DNA of 64,000 nt from Myxococcus eversor (GTDB taxonomy: Bacteria; Myxococcota; Myxococcia; Myxococcales; Myxococcaceae). A program made the position numbers and the translations under genes. The notes beneath the pieces are model-generated. The model did no database searches, was not told where the DNA came from, and saw only the letters and a program-made list of their open reading frames with translations. The DNA lies in contig NZ_JAAIXY010000001.1 of assembly GCF_010894455.1 (NCBI RefSeq), forward strand, positions 62,001 through 126,000. Direction: 5' to 3'. This document shows, piece after piece, positions 31,867 to 41,423 of this stretch; positions within the stretch are counted from its first letter, which is position 1, and every line of letters starts with the position of its first letter.

Positions 31867-34635
31867 ATGAGTCCATTCCGTATGAGCTCCCTGTTCCTGT
31901 CTCGGCCTTCTCCGCGTGCGCGGAGGATGACGGCGGCCGTCGTCGTCCTCTCCGCCGTGTTGGGTGCGTGTTCGACCTTGCCCCAGCGCGGCCAGGTGGT
32001 GATGCGCGACGTGTCCTTCCCCTTGCGAGACTTCCGCATGCCCTCGGGGCTGCGGGTGGTGGTGGAGCAGGACGCGCGCGCACCGGTGGTGGCGGTGGTG
32101 GCCCTGGTGGGAACGGGCGGCTCCAGCGACCCCGCGGGCAAGGAAGGCCTGGCGCACGTCGTGGAGCACCTGGCGTTCCGCTCGCGTCACGCGGGCAGCC
32201 CCTCGGTGTGGACGCGGCTGGAGGACCTGGGGGCGGGCCGCTTCAATGCCTTCACCAGCCTGGACCACACGCTGTACCAGACGATGGCGCCCAAGGAGTC
32301 GCTGGCCGCGCTGTTGAAGATGGAGGGACAGCGGATGTCCGCTCCGCTCGCCGGTGTCACGCCGGAGGTCTTCGCGGTGGAGCGCGAGGTGGTGCGCAAC
32401 GAGCTGCGCCAGCGCAACGAAACGGGCTACGTGGGCCAGGTCTTCAGCTGGATGCACGCGGCGGCCTATCCGCCGGAGCACCCGTACTCGCGGCCCATCA
32501 TCGGCACGCACGATTCCCTCACGGCGCTCGCCCTGGCGGATGCCCAGCGCTTCGCGCGCAACCACTACCGTCCGGACAACGTCACCCTGGTCATCGCCGG
32601 GGACGTGGACCTGGCCGCCGTGGAGGCGGTGTTGATGCAGAGCCTGCCCCCCGCGTGGGTGGGCACTGGCGCGCCGCTCGCCGTGGACACGCGCCTGCCG
32701 CAGGTGACGGAGCCGCCCTTGAAGGCCGCCGCGCCGTCCATTCCGGAGTACAAGGCGTCCGTCGGCTCGCCGGAGCTGTACATCTCCTGGGTGCTGCCGC
32801 GCTCCTTCGACGAGGCCAGCGCCATCCATGACTTCGTCCGGGTGAACCTGAGCCGGAGCCTGTCGGGGGCGCAGCTCACCGACGGAGACATCGCGGGAGT
32901 CGGCACGCAGGTGATTCCCGGCACGCGCGCCTCGCTGCTGGTGGTCCGCGTGCCGCTCACCACGGGCGCCAACCCGCGCAGGTCCGCGGACAAGGTGTTG
33001 GACCGGGTCTACGAGACGTGGACGCAGAGCATCAGCGCGGGGGCGGTGCTCGGCCGTGAGTTCGACTTCCAGTCCATGCGCCGCAACGTCATCACCGGCA
33101 TGGTGCTGGAGTCCGAAGATTTGATGTCGCGCACCGTGCGCCGCGCGGAGCTGACGCACTTCATGCTCGACGTGCGTGGCTACACGCGCGCGCAGATGGC
33201 GCTGATGACCATCGACGGCGGCAAGGTGACGGACTTCGCCTACAAGTGGCTCCAGCGGGAGCGGGCCCGCATCATCCTGGTGCGGCCGGGAGAGAGCGGT
33301 GGCGCCAGCGTCGCCGCGCCCGCGACCCTGCCGGAGGAGACCTCCCCGGTGACGGCGGAGCAGCGCATCACCCCGTCCATGCTGACGGCCCTGTCCGCAC
33401 CCGTGCAGACGCTGAAGCTCGACAACGGCATGGAGGTGCTGCTCGCGCCCCGGCCCGGGCTGCCCGTGGTGCGGGTGGGCGCGGTGCTGGGCGGCGGCTC
33501 CACGTACGGCGCGAAGCCGGGCGCGGCGGCCATGGCCAGCTACGGCGCCTTCCGCGAGTCGTGGTTCGAGGGCCATGCCAGCCACTGGGGGCTGCATGTG
33601 TACGGAGACATGCACAAGGACCACGAGCGCATCGAGGTCGCCGGCACCGCCGGCAACATCGGCAACATGCTGGCGCTGCTGTCCGAACAGCTGGCCACCA
33701 CGCGGACCTCGCTGGAGGCGGTGAAGTACCTCCAGGAGCAGGTGGTGCCGTGGCGGCGCGCGGTGGACGCGCACCCGGAGGTCCGGGCGGAACGCGAGCT
33801 GATGAAGGCCCTCTACGGGACGCATGCGTACTCGCGAGACGCCACCGGCGAGGAGATGGCGCAGGTGTCCTGGGAGGACGTCCAGACCTGGATTGGGGAT
33901 GTGTACCGTCCTGCCAACACCGTGGTGGTCATCGCCGGCGAGTTCGACGTGAAGACGGTGGAGCCCCTGGTGCGCGAGTACCTGGGCGGCTGGAAGCACG
34001 GACCCGCCACGGCGGTGAGCGTGCCCGGCGCGCCGGCGTTGCCCGAGCCCTCCGCGAAGGCCCGTACGCTCGTCACTCCCCGCCCGGGTGCGACCCAGGG
34101 TCATCTGCAACTGGCCTGCCGGCTTCCCACGGCCACTCCCGAGGCCGCGGCGCGCTACTCGATGATGGCGGAGCTGGTGTCCGGGCGTGCGTTCCACGAG
34201 GTGCGCTCGCAGCGCGGGGCCTCCTACGGCTTCAGCGCGAGCACCTGGGTGGCGCGCGGCGGTGCCTCCCACCTGGTGGTGGAGGGCGTGGTGGATGCGC
34301 AGCGAATGACGGAGGGCGCGAAGTACGTGCAGGATTTGCTCTCCACCTTCGCCACGAACCTGGACGAGGGCGAGGTGGCGCGCTCCCGTTCGCGGCTGCT
34401 CGCGACGCAGGCGGTGTCGTTCATCTCCTCGGAGTCGTGGGTGCAGGCGCTCCTGGATGCCCGGGTGCGGGGCTTCTCGCCGGAGTCTCTGGCCCAGCGT
34501 CCCGCCCACCTCCAGGCCGTGACGGCCGCCGCGCTGAAGCAGGAGTTCGACGGCTGCCTCAAGCGGCTCGTGGTGGGGGTGGTCGCCGACGAGGCCCAGG
34601 CCCGCACCGCCCTCCAGGCGCTGTCCGTGCCGTAG
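31867..34635 (+). CDS. M16-family zinc metalloprotease, lipoprotein
   Basis: The ATG at 31867 (MSPFRMSSLF) yields a lipoprotein signal with lipobox LGAC at residues 32-35; later ATGs at 31882 and 31927 are possible. The 922-residue protein is a tandem of two M16 halves. The N-terminal half has the inverted zinc motif HVVEH (97-101) and the third ligand Glu179 about 78 residues on (REVVRNEL). The C-terminal half lacks an HxxEH, as expected for the inactive half (AAMASYGAFRESWFEGHASH). It is a pitrilysin-like periplasmic or outer-membrane peptidase. Upstream is the GMC operon, separated by about 107 bp. Confidence 0.9.
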   Translation: MSPFRMSSLFLSRPSPRARRMTAAVVVLSAVLGACSTLPQRGQVVMRDVSFPLRDFRMPSGLRVVVEQDARAPVVAVVALVGTGGSSDPAGKEGLAHVVEHLAFRSRHAGSPSVWTRLEDLGAGRFNAFTSLDHTLYQTMAPKESLAALLKMEGQRMSAPLAGVTPEVFAVEREVVRNELRQRNETGYVGQVFSWMHAAAYPPEHPYSRPIIGTHDSLTALALADAQRFARNHYRPDNVTLVIAGDVDLAAVEAVLMQSLPPAWVGTGAPLAVDTRLPQVTEPPLKAAAPSIPEYKASVGSPELYISWVLPRSFDEASAIHDFVRVNLSRSLSGAQLTDGDIAGVGTQVIPGTRASLLVVRVPLTTGANPRRSADKVLDRVYETWTQSISAGAVLGREFDFQSMRRNVITGMVLESEDLMSRTVRRAELTHFMLDVRGYTRAQMALMTIDGGKVTDFAYKWLQRERARIILVRPGESGGASVAAPATLPEETSPVTAEQRITPSMLTALSAPVQTLKLDNGMEVLLAPRPGLPVVRVGAVLGGGSTYGAKPGAAAMASYGAFRESWFEGHASHWGLHVYGDMHKDHERIEVAGTAGNIGNMLALLSEQLATTRTSLEAVKYLQEQVVPWRRAVDAHPEVRAERELMKALYGTHAYSRDATGEEMAQVSWEDVQTWIGDVYRPANTVVVIAGEFDVKTVEPLVREYLGGWKHGPATAVSVPGAPALPEPSAKARTLVTPRPGATQGHLQLACRLPTATPEAAARYSMMAELVSGRAFHEVRSQRGASYGFSASTWVARGGASHLVVEGVVDAQRMTEGAKYVQDLLSTFATNLDEGEVARSRSRLLATQAVSFISSESWVQALLDARVRGFSPESLAQRPAHLQAVTAAALKQEFDGCLKRLVVGVVADEAQARTALQALSVP

Positions 34636-34649
34636 CCGCTCGTGTGCTC

Positions 34650-34680
34650 CCTCGCCTGGCGCGCTGTCGACCAGGCGAGG
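34650..34680 (+). terminator. Hairpin after the M16 protease gene
   Basis: CCTCGCCTGG (34650-34659) and CCAGGCGAGG (34671-34680), perfect 10-bp stem with an 11-base loop, 14 bases after the stop codon. Confidence 0.7.
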
Positions 34681-34757
34681 GGCGCGTGGCGGGCGTCCCT
34701 TCGCTCCGACGCTGACTACCTTGCCCCGACGGAGAATCCGTCCAGGAGGGGGCAGGC

Positions 34758-35645
34758 ATGCGGTGGCAGGGTGGTCGTCGCAGCTCCAATGTGGAAGACC
34801 GGCGAGGCAGTGGCATCGGGCGTCCCCTGGCGGTGGGCGGGGGGGTCGGCTCCATCGTCGTGGCGCTGCTGGTGATGCTGCTGGGCGGAGACCCGTCCGT
34901 CATCACCACCAACTCTGGAGGCGGACTGGGCCAACAGGGCGGCTCCGGCACGGGCGGCTCGGGTGTGCCCGATGATCCGCGCCATGCGGAGCTGAAGGAC
35001 TTCGTGTCCGTCATCCTCGCGGACACGGAGGACACGTGGCCGGGCCTGCTGGAGCCGCATGGGGTGAACTACGTGGACCCCCGGCTGGTGCTCTTCACGG
35101 GAGCGGTGCAATCCGCGTGCGGGCTCCAGGAGAGCGCGGTGGGGCCCTTCTACTGCCCGCCGGACCAGCGCGTGTATCTGGACCTGGACTTCTTCGACGA
35201 GCTGGACCGCCGCTTCGGCGCGCCGGGTGACTTCGCCCAGGCGTACGTGGTGGCGCACGAGGTGGGGCACCACGTGCAGAATCTGATGGGCATCTCCGAG
35301 CAGGTGCAGGCCGCGCGGAGCCGCGCCTCGCCGGAGCAGGCCAACGTGCTGTCGGTGCTCCAGGAGCTGCAGGCGGACTGCTTCGCCGGCATCTGGGCCC
35401 ACCATGCGCAGCGGGAGCGCCAGGTGCTGGAGGAGGGCGACGTGGAGGAGGGCCTGGGTGCCGCGTCCGCCATTGGTGACGACACGCTCCAGCGTCGCAC
35501 CCGGGGCTACGTCGTCCCCGAGTCCTTCACCCATGGCTCCTCGGAGCAACGCGTCGCGTGGTTCAAGAAGGGCCTGTCACAGGGCACCCTGGAGGCGTGC
35601 GACACGTTCTCCGACGCGTCCACGCCGTCGCGCCGTCGCCGCTGA
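34758..35645 (+). CDS. YpfJ-type neutral zinc metallopeptidase
   Basis: A 295-residue protein. The N-terminus MRWQGGRRSSNVEDRRG is the family's characteristic start, followed by a single transmembrane segment (residues 26-43), a Gly-rich linker and a soluble zinc-peptidase domain with HEVGHHVQ (active-site HExxH-like; HEVGH). Downstream elements LQADCFAGIWA and TLQRRTRG are family-conserved. The domain faces the periplasm. Members of this 'neutral zinc metallopeptidase' group have no well-defined substrate. It lies between the M16 gene and an acidic envelope protein; both peptidases sit in a proteolysis-rich stretch. Confidence 0.92.
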   Translation: MRWQGGRRSSNVEDRRGSGIGRPLAVGGGVGSIVVALLVMLLGGDPSVITTNSGGGLGQQGGSGTGGSGVPDDPRHAELKDFVSVILADTEDTWPGLLEPHGVNYVDPRLVLFTGAVQSACGLQESAVGPFYCPPDQRVYLDLDFFDELDRRFGAPGDFAQAYVVAHEVGHHVQNLMGISEQVQAARSRASPEQANVLSVLQELQADCFAGIWAHHAQRERQVLEEGDVEEGLGAASAIGDDTLQRRTRGYVVPESFTHGSSEQRVAWFKKGLSQGTLEACDTFSDASTPSRRRR

Positions 35646-35733
35646 CCCACGGGACGATTGGCGTCCAGACCCCCTCCCGCGTTTGAATGGCCTCACGTGG
35701 AACGAATCCACGGCCATCGACGTCGGAGGGGGC

Positions 35734-36660
35734 GTGCCTTCATTTCAAGCCAGATGGTGCGCGGGGCTGCTCGTCGGCCTGTTGCTGGCCGCGCCCGCGG
35801 AGGCCCGCTTCGGCAAGCGCTCCAAGCCGAGCGAGTCGAAGTCGGACGCCCACGAGGCCACCGCCATCGGTCAGGACGACGATGATGATGATGACGACGA
35901 CAAGGACTCCGACTCCGACAAGGGCTCCTCCGACTCGGGGAGCGACGACTGCTGCTCGGACTCGCTGGATGACCTGGGCAACGAGCTGGTCGGGAGCCTG
36001 TTCGGGTGGATGCTCGAGGGCATGGTCCATGCGATTGCCAATACGGGCACCCACCTGCCCCGGAGGGCCAACGCAAGCCTCCAGCCGGGCATGGCCCCGG
36101 AGGTCACCGCGGAGGTGAGCACGGAGCGTCGGCACGCGGTGCCGGTGTCCTTCCGCATGGGCGCGCAGAACCTGCTCCTTCGAGACGACGCGAAGGGCGC
36201 CGACATGTTCGTGGGGTTGGAGTTCCGCCGCTTCGGCGTGGAGGGCCACGTGCTGCGGCTGTCCCTGCCCACCGATGACGGCACGGACGGACGAGACAGG
36301 CTCACGCTGTCGGAGGTGCACCTGACGCATGCGTTCCTCGTGCGCGAGCAGCTGCGGCTGCGCGCGGAGGCGGGCGTGAGCACGGCGTATGCGCCGGACG
36401 TCATGCTCGTGGGGCCCAGCGTGGGCGTGTCCTTCGAGGCCTGCATCCTGGGCCCCCTGGACCTGGAGGCTCGCACGCAAGTCACCCCGTGGCCGTACCT
36501 CCAGCTCGACGGCACGGTGGGGCTGGCCCTGCACCTGGGCAGCCTCATGATTCGAGGCGGCTGGCGGGGCCTGGTCCTGGACGACCAGGGCACGGTGGAC
36601 GGCGTGGCCCACCAGGACCGGCTCCATGGCCCGTACCTGGGCGGGGGCTTCACCTTCTAG
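35734..36660 (+). CDS. Exported protein with acidic Asp/Ser linker and possible beta-barrel
   Basis: The GTG at 35734 is preceded by GGAGGG, and translation then starts MPSFQARWCAGLLVGLLLA, a signal peptide cleaved near AEA. The remaining sequence of 308 residues has a highly acidic run (DDDDDDDDDKDSDSDKG, residues ~48-66), a Cys pair, and then a C-terminal region of alternating hydrophobic strands (HAVPVSFRMGAQNLLL, VLRLSLPTDD, LRLRAEAGVSTAYA, FEACILGPLDLEART) ending in aromatic GGFTF, suggesting an outer-membrane barrel. I recognise no family. The acidic linker could bind calcium or cations. It converges with a small minus-strand gene nine bases away. Confidence 0.75.
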   Translation: MPSFQARWCAGLLVGLLLAAPAEARFGKRSKPSESKSDAHEATAIGQDDDDDDDDDKDSDSDKGSSDSGSDDCCSDSLDDLGNELVGSLFGWMLEGMVHAIANTGTHLPRRANASLQPGMAPEVTAEVSTERRHAVPVSFRMGAQNLLLRDDAKGADMFVGLEFRRFGVEGHVLRLSLPTDDGTDGRDRLTLSEVHLTHAFLVREQLRLRAEAGVSTAYAPDVMLVGPSVGVSFEACILGPLDLEARTQVTPWPYLQLDGTVGLALHLGSLMIRGGWRGLVLDDQGTVDGVAHQDRLHGPYLGGGFTF

Positions 36661-36669
36661 CGTCGCGGG

Positions 36670-37008
36670 CTAGCGACGCCCCTTCACCTTCCACCAGAGC
36701 ATGCCGAGGAAGCCCTCCGGCGGAGGCTCGGGAGGAAGCATCGACTCGTCGTCATCCGAGCGTCTCGCGGGCGGAGGTGGCATGGCCCTTCGCGGTGAGG
36801 GCGAGGACAGGGGCTCCGTGCTGTGAAGCCCTCGCGAGGCCCGGTCCAGGGCCTCGGAGAAGGAGCGCCTCGTGACGTCGCGGCCCTCGATGCGCTCGGG
36901 GCGGGAGACGCGCTCCAGCGCGCTGACCCGGACGACACCGTCGGCGCCTTCGACACGGCGCAGGCCACCGACGCGTCCGATGGGACCCCTGGGTTTTCGT
37001 CCGTGCAT
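36670..37008 (-). CDS. Small protein of unknown function, Arg/Pro-rich
   Basis: A 112-residue frame in the same direction as, and 27 bp downstream of, the VIT/vWA gene. It starts MHGRKPRG, is basic in the first half and proline/serine-rich in the second, and ends in a hydrophobic-aromatic cluster (GFLGMLWWKVKGRR) that could insert in a membrane surface. No domain recognised. Its proximity and orientation suggest coexpression with the vWA lipoprotein. Third-position GC is in keeping with its neighbours. Confidence 0.6.
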   Translation of the reverse strand: MHGRKPRGPIGRVGGLRRVEGADGVVRVSALERVSRPERIEGRDVTRRSFSEALDRASRGLHSTEPLSSPSPRRAMPPPPARRSDDDESMLPPEPPPEGFLGMLWWKVKGRR

Positions 37009-37035
37009 GACGTGTCTCTCGCGGAGGCGAATCGT

Positions 37036-40000
37036 TCAGGGCCTGGTTTCGGCGGACAGGGCCGTCTTGAGCGGGATGAACTCCTCGCGCCGCAGCAGCA
37101 GCCTCGCGTCGTTCTTGGGGAGGATGCGGAGCTGGAAGCGACGCTCATAGGAGTCCGCGGACGCGAAGACGCCCTTGTCGCTCACCAGCAGCAGCGCCGT
37201 GGGGACGGAGAGCTTGGGCGAGCGGTGCCCGTAGAAGTGCACCACGACGTGGTAGGGGCCGGGGGCGACCTTGCGCGCGTGATACAGCTCCGGGCCCAGG
37301 CCATCGGTGATGTCCCAGTAGAGCTGTCCACCCAGCCGCGTCTGCTTGTGCTGGTAGTAGCAGCGCTCACCGTTGGGCTCGATGACCCACAGGTCGATGT
37401 CCGTCGAGTCCGAGTTCCAGTGGGTGGTGAGCTGGTAGTCGATGGGCGTGGAGGACACGCCGCCGTACCAGGCCGTGCTGGCCTCCTGGATTTCGCCGAG
37501 GCGCGCCTTCAGCACGGACGCGAAGGACTCCGCGCGGGGATGGCGTGCCAGCGCGGAGAGCAGGCGCCCGTAGTGGTACGCCGCGACCAGGCGCAGCTCC
37601 GTGACGTGTCGCCACTGCGCGCCCGCGAGGACGATTTCGTAGTTGCGCGCGGCCTCGGCATGGCGCCCGGAGGCATCCAGCGCGAGGGCTTCCTCCAGAT
37701 ACGCCTGACCCTCGAAGGGGCGGTTGAGTCGGACGTGCTCGAACAGCTCCGAGGCGGCGGGGAACTGCCCCATGGCGAGCAGGCCGTAGCCGACCAGGCG
37801 CAGGGCCTCCGCGTCCTTGGGCCGCAGCTCCACGGGGGAGGACAGGGCCCGCAGCGCGCCCCCGGTGTCTCCGGCGAAGGCGCGCTGACGGGCGATGCCC
37901 TCGTACAGCGTCACGTCGTCGCGATTCTCCCGACGCGCCTTGCGGTAGGTCAGCTCCGCGGTGAGTCGAGGCTCGCCGCCCGCATAGGGCTCGTCGCGCA
38001 GCGGCTGACGCTTCATCAGGGGCGCCAGGGCCGAGCGGTTCTCCGTCAGGGTCCGCACCACGGCGAGCCCGGACTTGGGCACCTGGTCCAGGTCGAGCCC
38101 CTGGAGCTTGTCCTTGCGCTGGTCCTGCTCTCGCTTGCGCAGCGTCTCCAGGTCATCCAGCTCCACGCGCTCGTCGCGGATGGCGAAGCGCTGGTAGTCC
38201 GACTCGGACTCGAGCACGAGCATGGACGCGCGCGCGTTGGCCAGCCGGTAGTGCTGACTGAGCGCCACCACCATCCGGTCCAGGCGCACGTCATCCAGGG
38301 CCACCATCCGCGTGACGAAGAGGTCCGCCCAGGCGCGCGGCGCGAAGGTGCTGTCGTCCTCCGAGGACAGCGGCACGCTGAGCGTCTGCTCCACGTCGCC
38401 GGCGCGCGTCGACACCACCAGCTCCGCGGTGCCCTTCTCCGGCAACCGTCCCGCCACCAGCAGCTCCTGGCCCGGGAAGACGAGGTGCGGTCGGCCCGCG
38501 ATGACGAGGTCCTTCACGGCGGCGCCCTTCACCTCCACGCGGGAGAGCACCACGGACATGGCCCGGTGGGCCCTCGCCGCGGCCTCTACCTGGCCACCGG
38601 AGAGCACCGTCACGCTCCGGCCTCCGCTGGCCCGTGAGAGCGCGTCGAACAGGTCCGTGTTCACCGCTGCCTCGCCAAAGCGATACGTCACCCAGCGCAG
38701 GGCTTCGGCGCTGCCGTGGCGGGAGATGAGCGACTCGACGGTGCTCTGGCCCCAGGTGACGTTGCCGTCGGAGAGAAGGAAGGCCGTCACGCGCTCGCCG
38801 GGCTTGACGGGCTTGAGCCATTCACCCGCGGCCCGGTCCAGCTCCGCCAGCATGCCATCCACGTGGGAGGCGCCCTCCAGGTACACGCGCTCCAGCTCGG
38901 AGAACGTCTCCTGGCGCCGCGCGGCGTCGTTCACGCGCCAGCCCGAGCCATGCAGCCAGCGGGGCCGCACGTCGAAGAGCAGCACCGCGTACTCCTTCAG
39001 CGTGGAGTCCTTCTCCAAGAGCGCGCGCAGGGTCGCGGCCTGGAGCGCCCAGGCGTTGCCGTCCTCCGTGGCCAGCGACGTGTCCACCACGAGCACGGCG
39101 CGACCGGTGGGCGGACCCTCCGCCTCCGACGTCAGCCGCGCGGGCAGGCGCACGCGCGCATGAAACGCCTGGCCCGGAAGGCCCGCGTCATCGCGTCCCA
39201 CCAGGACGTCCGCTTCCTTGTTCTTCGGCGTGAGGGCCACCGACAGCGCGCCGTCTCCCGTGAGGGAGGGCAAGTCATAGGTCCGCCACGTGCCCAGCTC
39301 GCGGGGCTTCCCCTTCACCTCGGGAGCCACCAGCACCGCTTGCGTGTGGCGCGGGTCCACGTGCACACGCGCGGACACCTGGAGGTCCTTGCCCGCGCCG
39401 ACGGGCAGGGGCCACGTGTAGCGCAGGCGCTCGCCGTCATGGAGCAGCGTCTGCTCGTAGGCGATGACCACGCGCTTGAGGGAGCGGGGCGGCAGCGGGA
39501 AGACGCGGGCGCTGAAGGTGGAAGCGCCGGCCCACTCCAGCAGCGCCGGGTCGACGTTGTTGCGGACGATGTCCTCATACACCTCGCGCGCGCGCTTCTG
39601 CTCGACGACGCGGGCCTCCTGGGGAGCGCCCCAGGAGCGCTTCGCGCCCGGAGGGCTGGGGGGCGCGGCGGCCGTGAGTTGCTCCACGTCCGAGGTGCCA
39701 TCGCCGAGGGGAGGCAGCAGGTCCGAGGACTGGAAGAGGGACGGGGAATTCACCGACACGGAGCCCGAGTAGAGCGCGAAGCCCGCCACGGACGCGCCAC
39801 CGGGCAGCGGGTAGTAGAAGGTGCCCTCCAGGTTGTGGGGCGTGTCGTTCTCGAAGAGGTGGTCCACCACCGTGCGCGCGCGGGCGCCCTGGATGTACGT
39901 CACCACGCGAATCGCTCGCGTCTTCAGGGGCTGGTAACGACCGGACTCGTCGCGCACCAGCACCTTCGCGGCGCGGGGCGCGGTCTCCACCTTGGGCAGC

Positions 40001-40608
40001 ACGGGGGTGGGCGGCGCGTCGTCATGCGCCTGGCCGTTCTTCATCGCCAGCTTGGCCGGTTCCCGCTCGGCGGCTTCCCCTCCGCCTCCGCCTCCCCGGA
40101 TGATCTGGATGATTTCGCGACGCTTGGCCTCCAGGACCCGCCCACCCGACGACGCGGCGGGCGCCTCTCGGGCCGCGTCCATCGGCCGCATCGCGGCGGC
40201 GGGTGCGGGCGCGGCGGGAGGGGGCGGCGGTGGAGGCGGGACGGCTCCGAGCGCCACATCCCGCGCGACGCGCTCTTCCTCCGGCTCCGGACCTCCTTCC
40301 TCGTGAAGCAGCTCCCCGGTGGGAGTGGAGGGCCCCTGACGGGCACTCTGGAGCAATTTCTCGAGGTCCTGCTCACTGAGGATCCTCGGGTCCGCCAGGC
40401 CATCGCGCAGGTCCGCGACGTTCACCTCGCCGGGGTCGATGACGCCGGGGGCGGTGACGGGCGCGGCGAGGCCGGCCTTGAGGAAGCTCTCCGGAGGCGC
40501 TTGCGGCTTCGGCGCGGGGGCCACGGGCGGTGGCGTCGAGCCCCGCTCACAACCCGCCATGACGAGGCACAGCAGCAGCACGGCGGTGGAAAGGCGCGTG
40601 AGGTGCAT
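37036..40608 (-). CDS. VIT/vWA-domain lipoprotein with TPR-like region
   Basis: I start at the ATG 40608-40606 (MHLTRLST), giving lipobox VMAGC and 1190 residues; a longer start adds 13 residues without signal. Domains in order: an Ala/Pro-rich linker; a VIT domain ([35 protein letters not shown]); a von Willebrand A-type fold with the MIDAS-like sequence VLVVDTSLA; and helical TPR-like units in the last ~300 residues. VIT plus vWA proteins in myxobacteria are envelope-associated and may take part in metal-dependent adhesion or assembly. Followed 27 bp on by a 112-residue protein. Its function is not established. Confidence 0.85.
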   Translation of the reverse strand: MHLTRLSTAVLLLCLVMAGCERGSTPPPVAPAPKPQAPPESFLKAGLAAPVTAPGVIDPGEVNVADLRDGLADPRILSEQDLEKLLQSARQGPSTPTGELLHEEGGPEPEEERVARDVALGAVPPPPPPPPAAPAPAAAMRPMDAAREAPAASSGGRVLEAKRREIIQIIRGGGGGGEAAEREPAKLAMKNGQAHDDAPPTPVLPKVETAPRAAKVLVRDESGRYQPLKTRAIRVVTYIQGARARTVVDHLFENDTPHNLEGTFYYPLPGGASVAGFALYSGSVSVNSPSLFQSSDLLPPLGDGTSDVEQLTAAAPPSPPGAKRSWGAPQEARVVEQKRAREVYEDIVRNNVDPALLEWAGASTFSARVFPLPPRSLKRVVIAYEQTLLHDGERLRYTWPLPVGAGKDLQVSARVHVDPRHTQAVLVAPEVKGKPRELGTWRTYDLPSLTGDGALSVALTPKNKEADVLVGRDDAGLPGQAFHARVRLPARLTSEAEGPPTGRAVLVVDTSLATEDGNAWALQAATLRALLEKDSTLKEYAVLLFDVRPRWLHGSGWRVNDAARRQETFSELERVYLEGASHVDGMLAELDRAAGEWLKPVKPGERVTAFLLSDGNVTWGQSTVESLISRHGSAEALRWVTYRFGEAAVNTDLFDALSRASGGRSVTVLSGGQVEAAARAHRAMSVVLSRVEVKGAAVKDLVIAGRPHLVFPGQELLVAGRLPEKGTAELVVSTRAGDVEQTLSVPLSSEDDSTFAPRAWADLFVTRMVALDDVRLDRMVVALSQHYRLANARASMLVLESESDYQRFAIRDERVELDDLETLRKREQDQRKDKLQGLDLDQVPKSGLAVVRTLTENRSALAPLMKRQPLRDEPYAGGEPRLTAELTYRKARRENRDDVTLYEGIARQRAFAGDTGGALRALSSPVELRPKDAEALRLVGYGLLAMGQFPAASELFEHVRLNRPFEGQAYLEEALALDASGRHAEAARNYEIVLAGAQWRHVTELRLVAAYHYGRLLSALARHPRAESFASVLKARLGEIQEASTAWYGGVSSTPIDYQLTTHWNSDSTDIDLWVIEPNGERCYYQHKQTRLGGQLYWDITDGLGPELYHARKVAPGPYHVVVHFYGHRSPKLSVPTALLLVSDKGVFASADSYERRFQLRILPKNDARLLLRREEFIPLKTALSAETRP

Positions 40609-40668
40609 GTGCGGGGACGTTAGCCCAAGACGGTGTCGTCCGTGCATGCCCCCCGGGACGCGAGGGCC

Positions 40669-41052
40669 TCAGTCCAGATAACCCCAGCGGTCTTCCTCGA
40701 AGACATAGAAGGGGCGTCCGAAGGGAATCCGTTCCGTCCAGCCGAGCACGTGTCGCCCGGGGCCCACGTCATAGGTGAAGCCGAAGTGGGGGCCGGAGTA
40801 CTTCGCGGGTGGCAGCTCGGGGAGGAACGCGGGGACCAGCTCCGTGAGCGCCTGGGGCAACTGGCCATGTCGCGTCTGGAAGGCCCGGCACGCGGTGATG
40901 AGGCGTTCGGCGTTGCGCCGCGCCCGCTCGCTTCCCGCGCGGTAGGGGCGCAGGACGACGAGGGCGGTCATCGCCAGGGCCGCCGTGTTCTGGGCGAGCC
41001 GGGTGGCGCCGTCTCGCAACTGGCGAAGGGTGCTCCCGAGCAACGTGGCCAT
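40669..41052 (-). CDS. Small protein of unknown function
   Basis: The ATG at 41052-41050 has GGGAGG five bases upstream; a longer upstream frame (to 41283) lacks such support and would run antisense to a convincing small gene. The 127 residues have one hydrophobic-amphipathic stretch (NTAALAMTALVVLRPY), a helical segment (ERARRNAERLITACRAFQTRHG) and a C-terminal part with aromatic residues (YSGPHFGFTYDVGPGRH). It resembles pilin-like processing leftovers only weakly; I do not recognise a family. It precedes the VIT/vWA gene in the same orientation with a 60-bp gap. Confidence 0.65.
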   Translation of the reverse strand: MATLLGSTLRQLRDGATRLAQNTAALAMTALVVLRPYRAGSERARRNAERLITACRAFQTRHGQLPQALTELVPAFLPELPPAKYSGPHFGFTYDVGPGRHVLGWTERIPFGRPFYVFEEDRWGYLD

Positions 41053-41139
41053 GCAGCCTCCCGAGGTCCTCGCATCATCGCCCAGGCGCCATCCTCCCGG
41101 GCCATCACTGCCTATCTTTTTCGAGGACAGGAGGCCGTG

Positions 41140-41328
41140 ATGCCAGACATCGACACGCGACAGCGAGCAGGTGAACCCTTGGAGGATGGGAGGGCCCGCG
41201 AGCAGGGTTATGAGGACGAGGTTCCCGGCCATACGCCAGGAGTGGCCGAGGGAGACGACGAAGCGGTACCCCAGCGTGCCCACGCTTTTCCGGACCCGGA
41301 CAAGACGCCCGGTTGTGCGGAGGGTTGA
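41140..41328 (+). CDS. Small acidic protein of unknown function (62 aa)
   Basis: A short frame easily missed between divergent genes. ATG at 41140 follows AGGAGG (41129-41134) at five bases. Translation gives MPDIDTRQRAGEPLEDGR..., a hydrophilic, Glu/Asp/Gly/Pro-rich 62-residue protein with no signal or domain, ending DKTPGCAEG. A perfect-style hairpin follows within 15 bases. Similar small acidic proteins of this composition occur in Myxococcaceae, but I cannot check homologues here. It may be a stress- or starvation-linked small protein. Confidence 0.7.
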   Translation: MPDIDTRQRAGEPLEDGRAREQGYEDEVPGHTPGVAEGDDEAVPQRAHAFPDPDKTPGCAEG

Positions 41329-41342
41329 CTGGTCGACGCTTC

Positions 41343-41365
41343 ATCCAGGCATGAGATGCTTGGAT
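41343..41365 (+). terminator. Hairpin with T-tract after the small acidic-protein gene
   Basis: ATCCAGGCAT (41343-41352) pairs with ATGCTTGGAT (41356-41365), nine of ten bases, with a 3-base loop, then TTT. It ends the small transcription unit and supports the small gene being real. Confidence 0.65.
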
Positions 41366-41423
41366 TTACCGACCTGGCCTGACAGTCTCCCCGCGTCATC
41401 GTTCACAGTGAGGGCGCGTCGCC

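Noticed and set aside
31804..34509. A 901-codon open frame on the minus strand
   Set aside because: Shadow of the M16 protease gene, His/Arg/Gly-rich with no recognisable domain.
38716..40623. A 635-codon open frame on the plus strand
   Set aside because: Opposite the VIT/vWA gene, with low-complexity Arg/Gly/His composition.
41053..41283. N-terminal extension of the minus-strand protein at 40669
   Set aside because: The ATG at 41052 has a good ribosome-binding site, and the extension would run antisense to the small acidic-protein gene.
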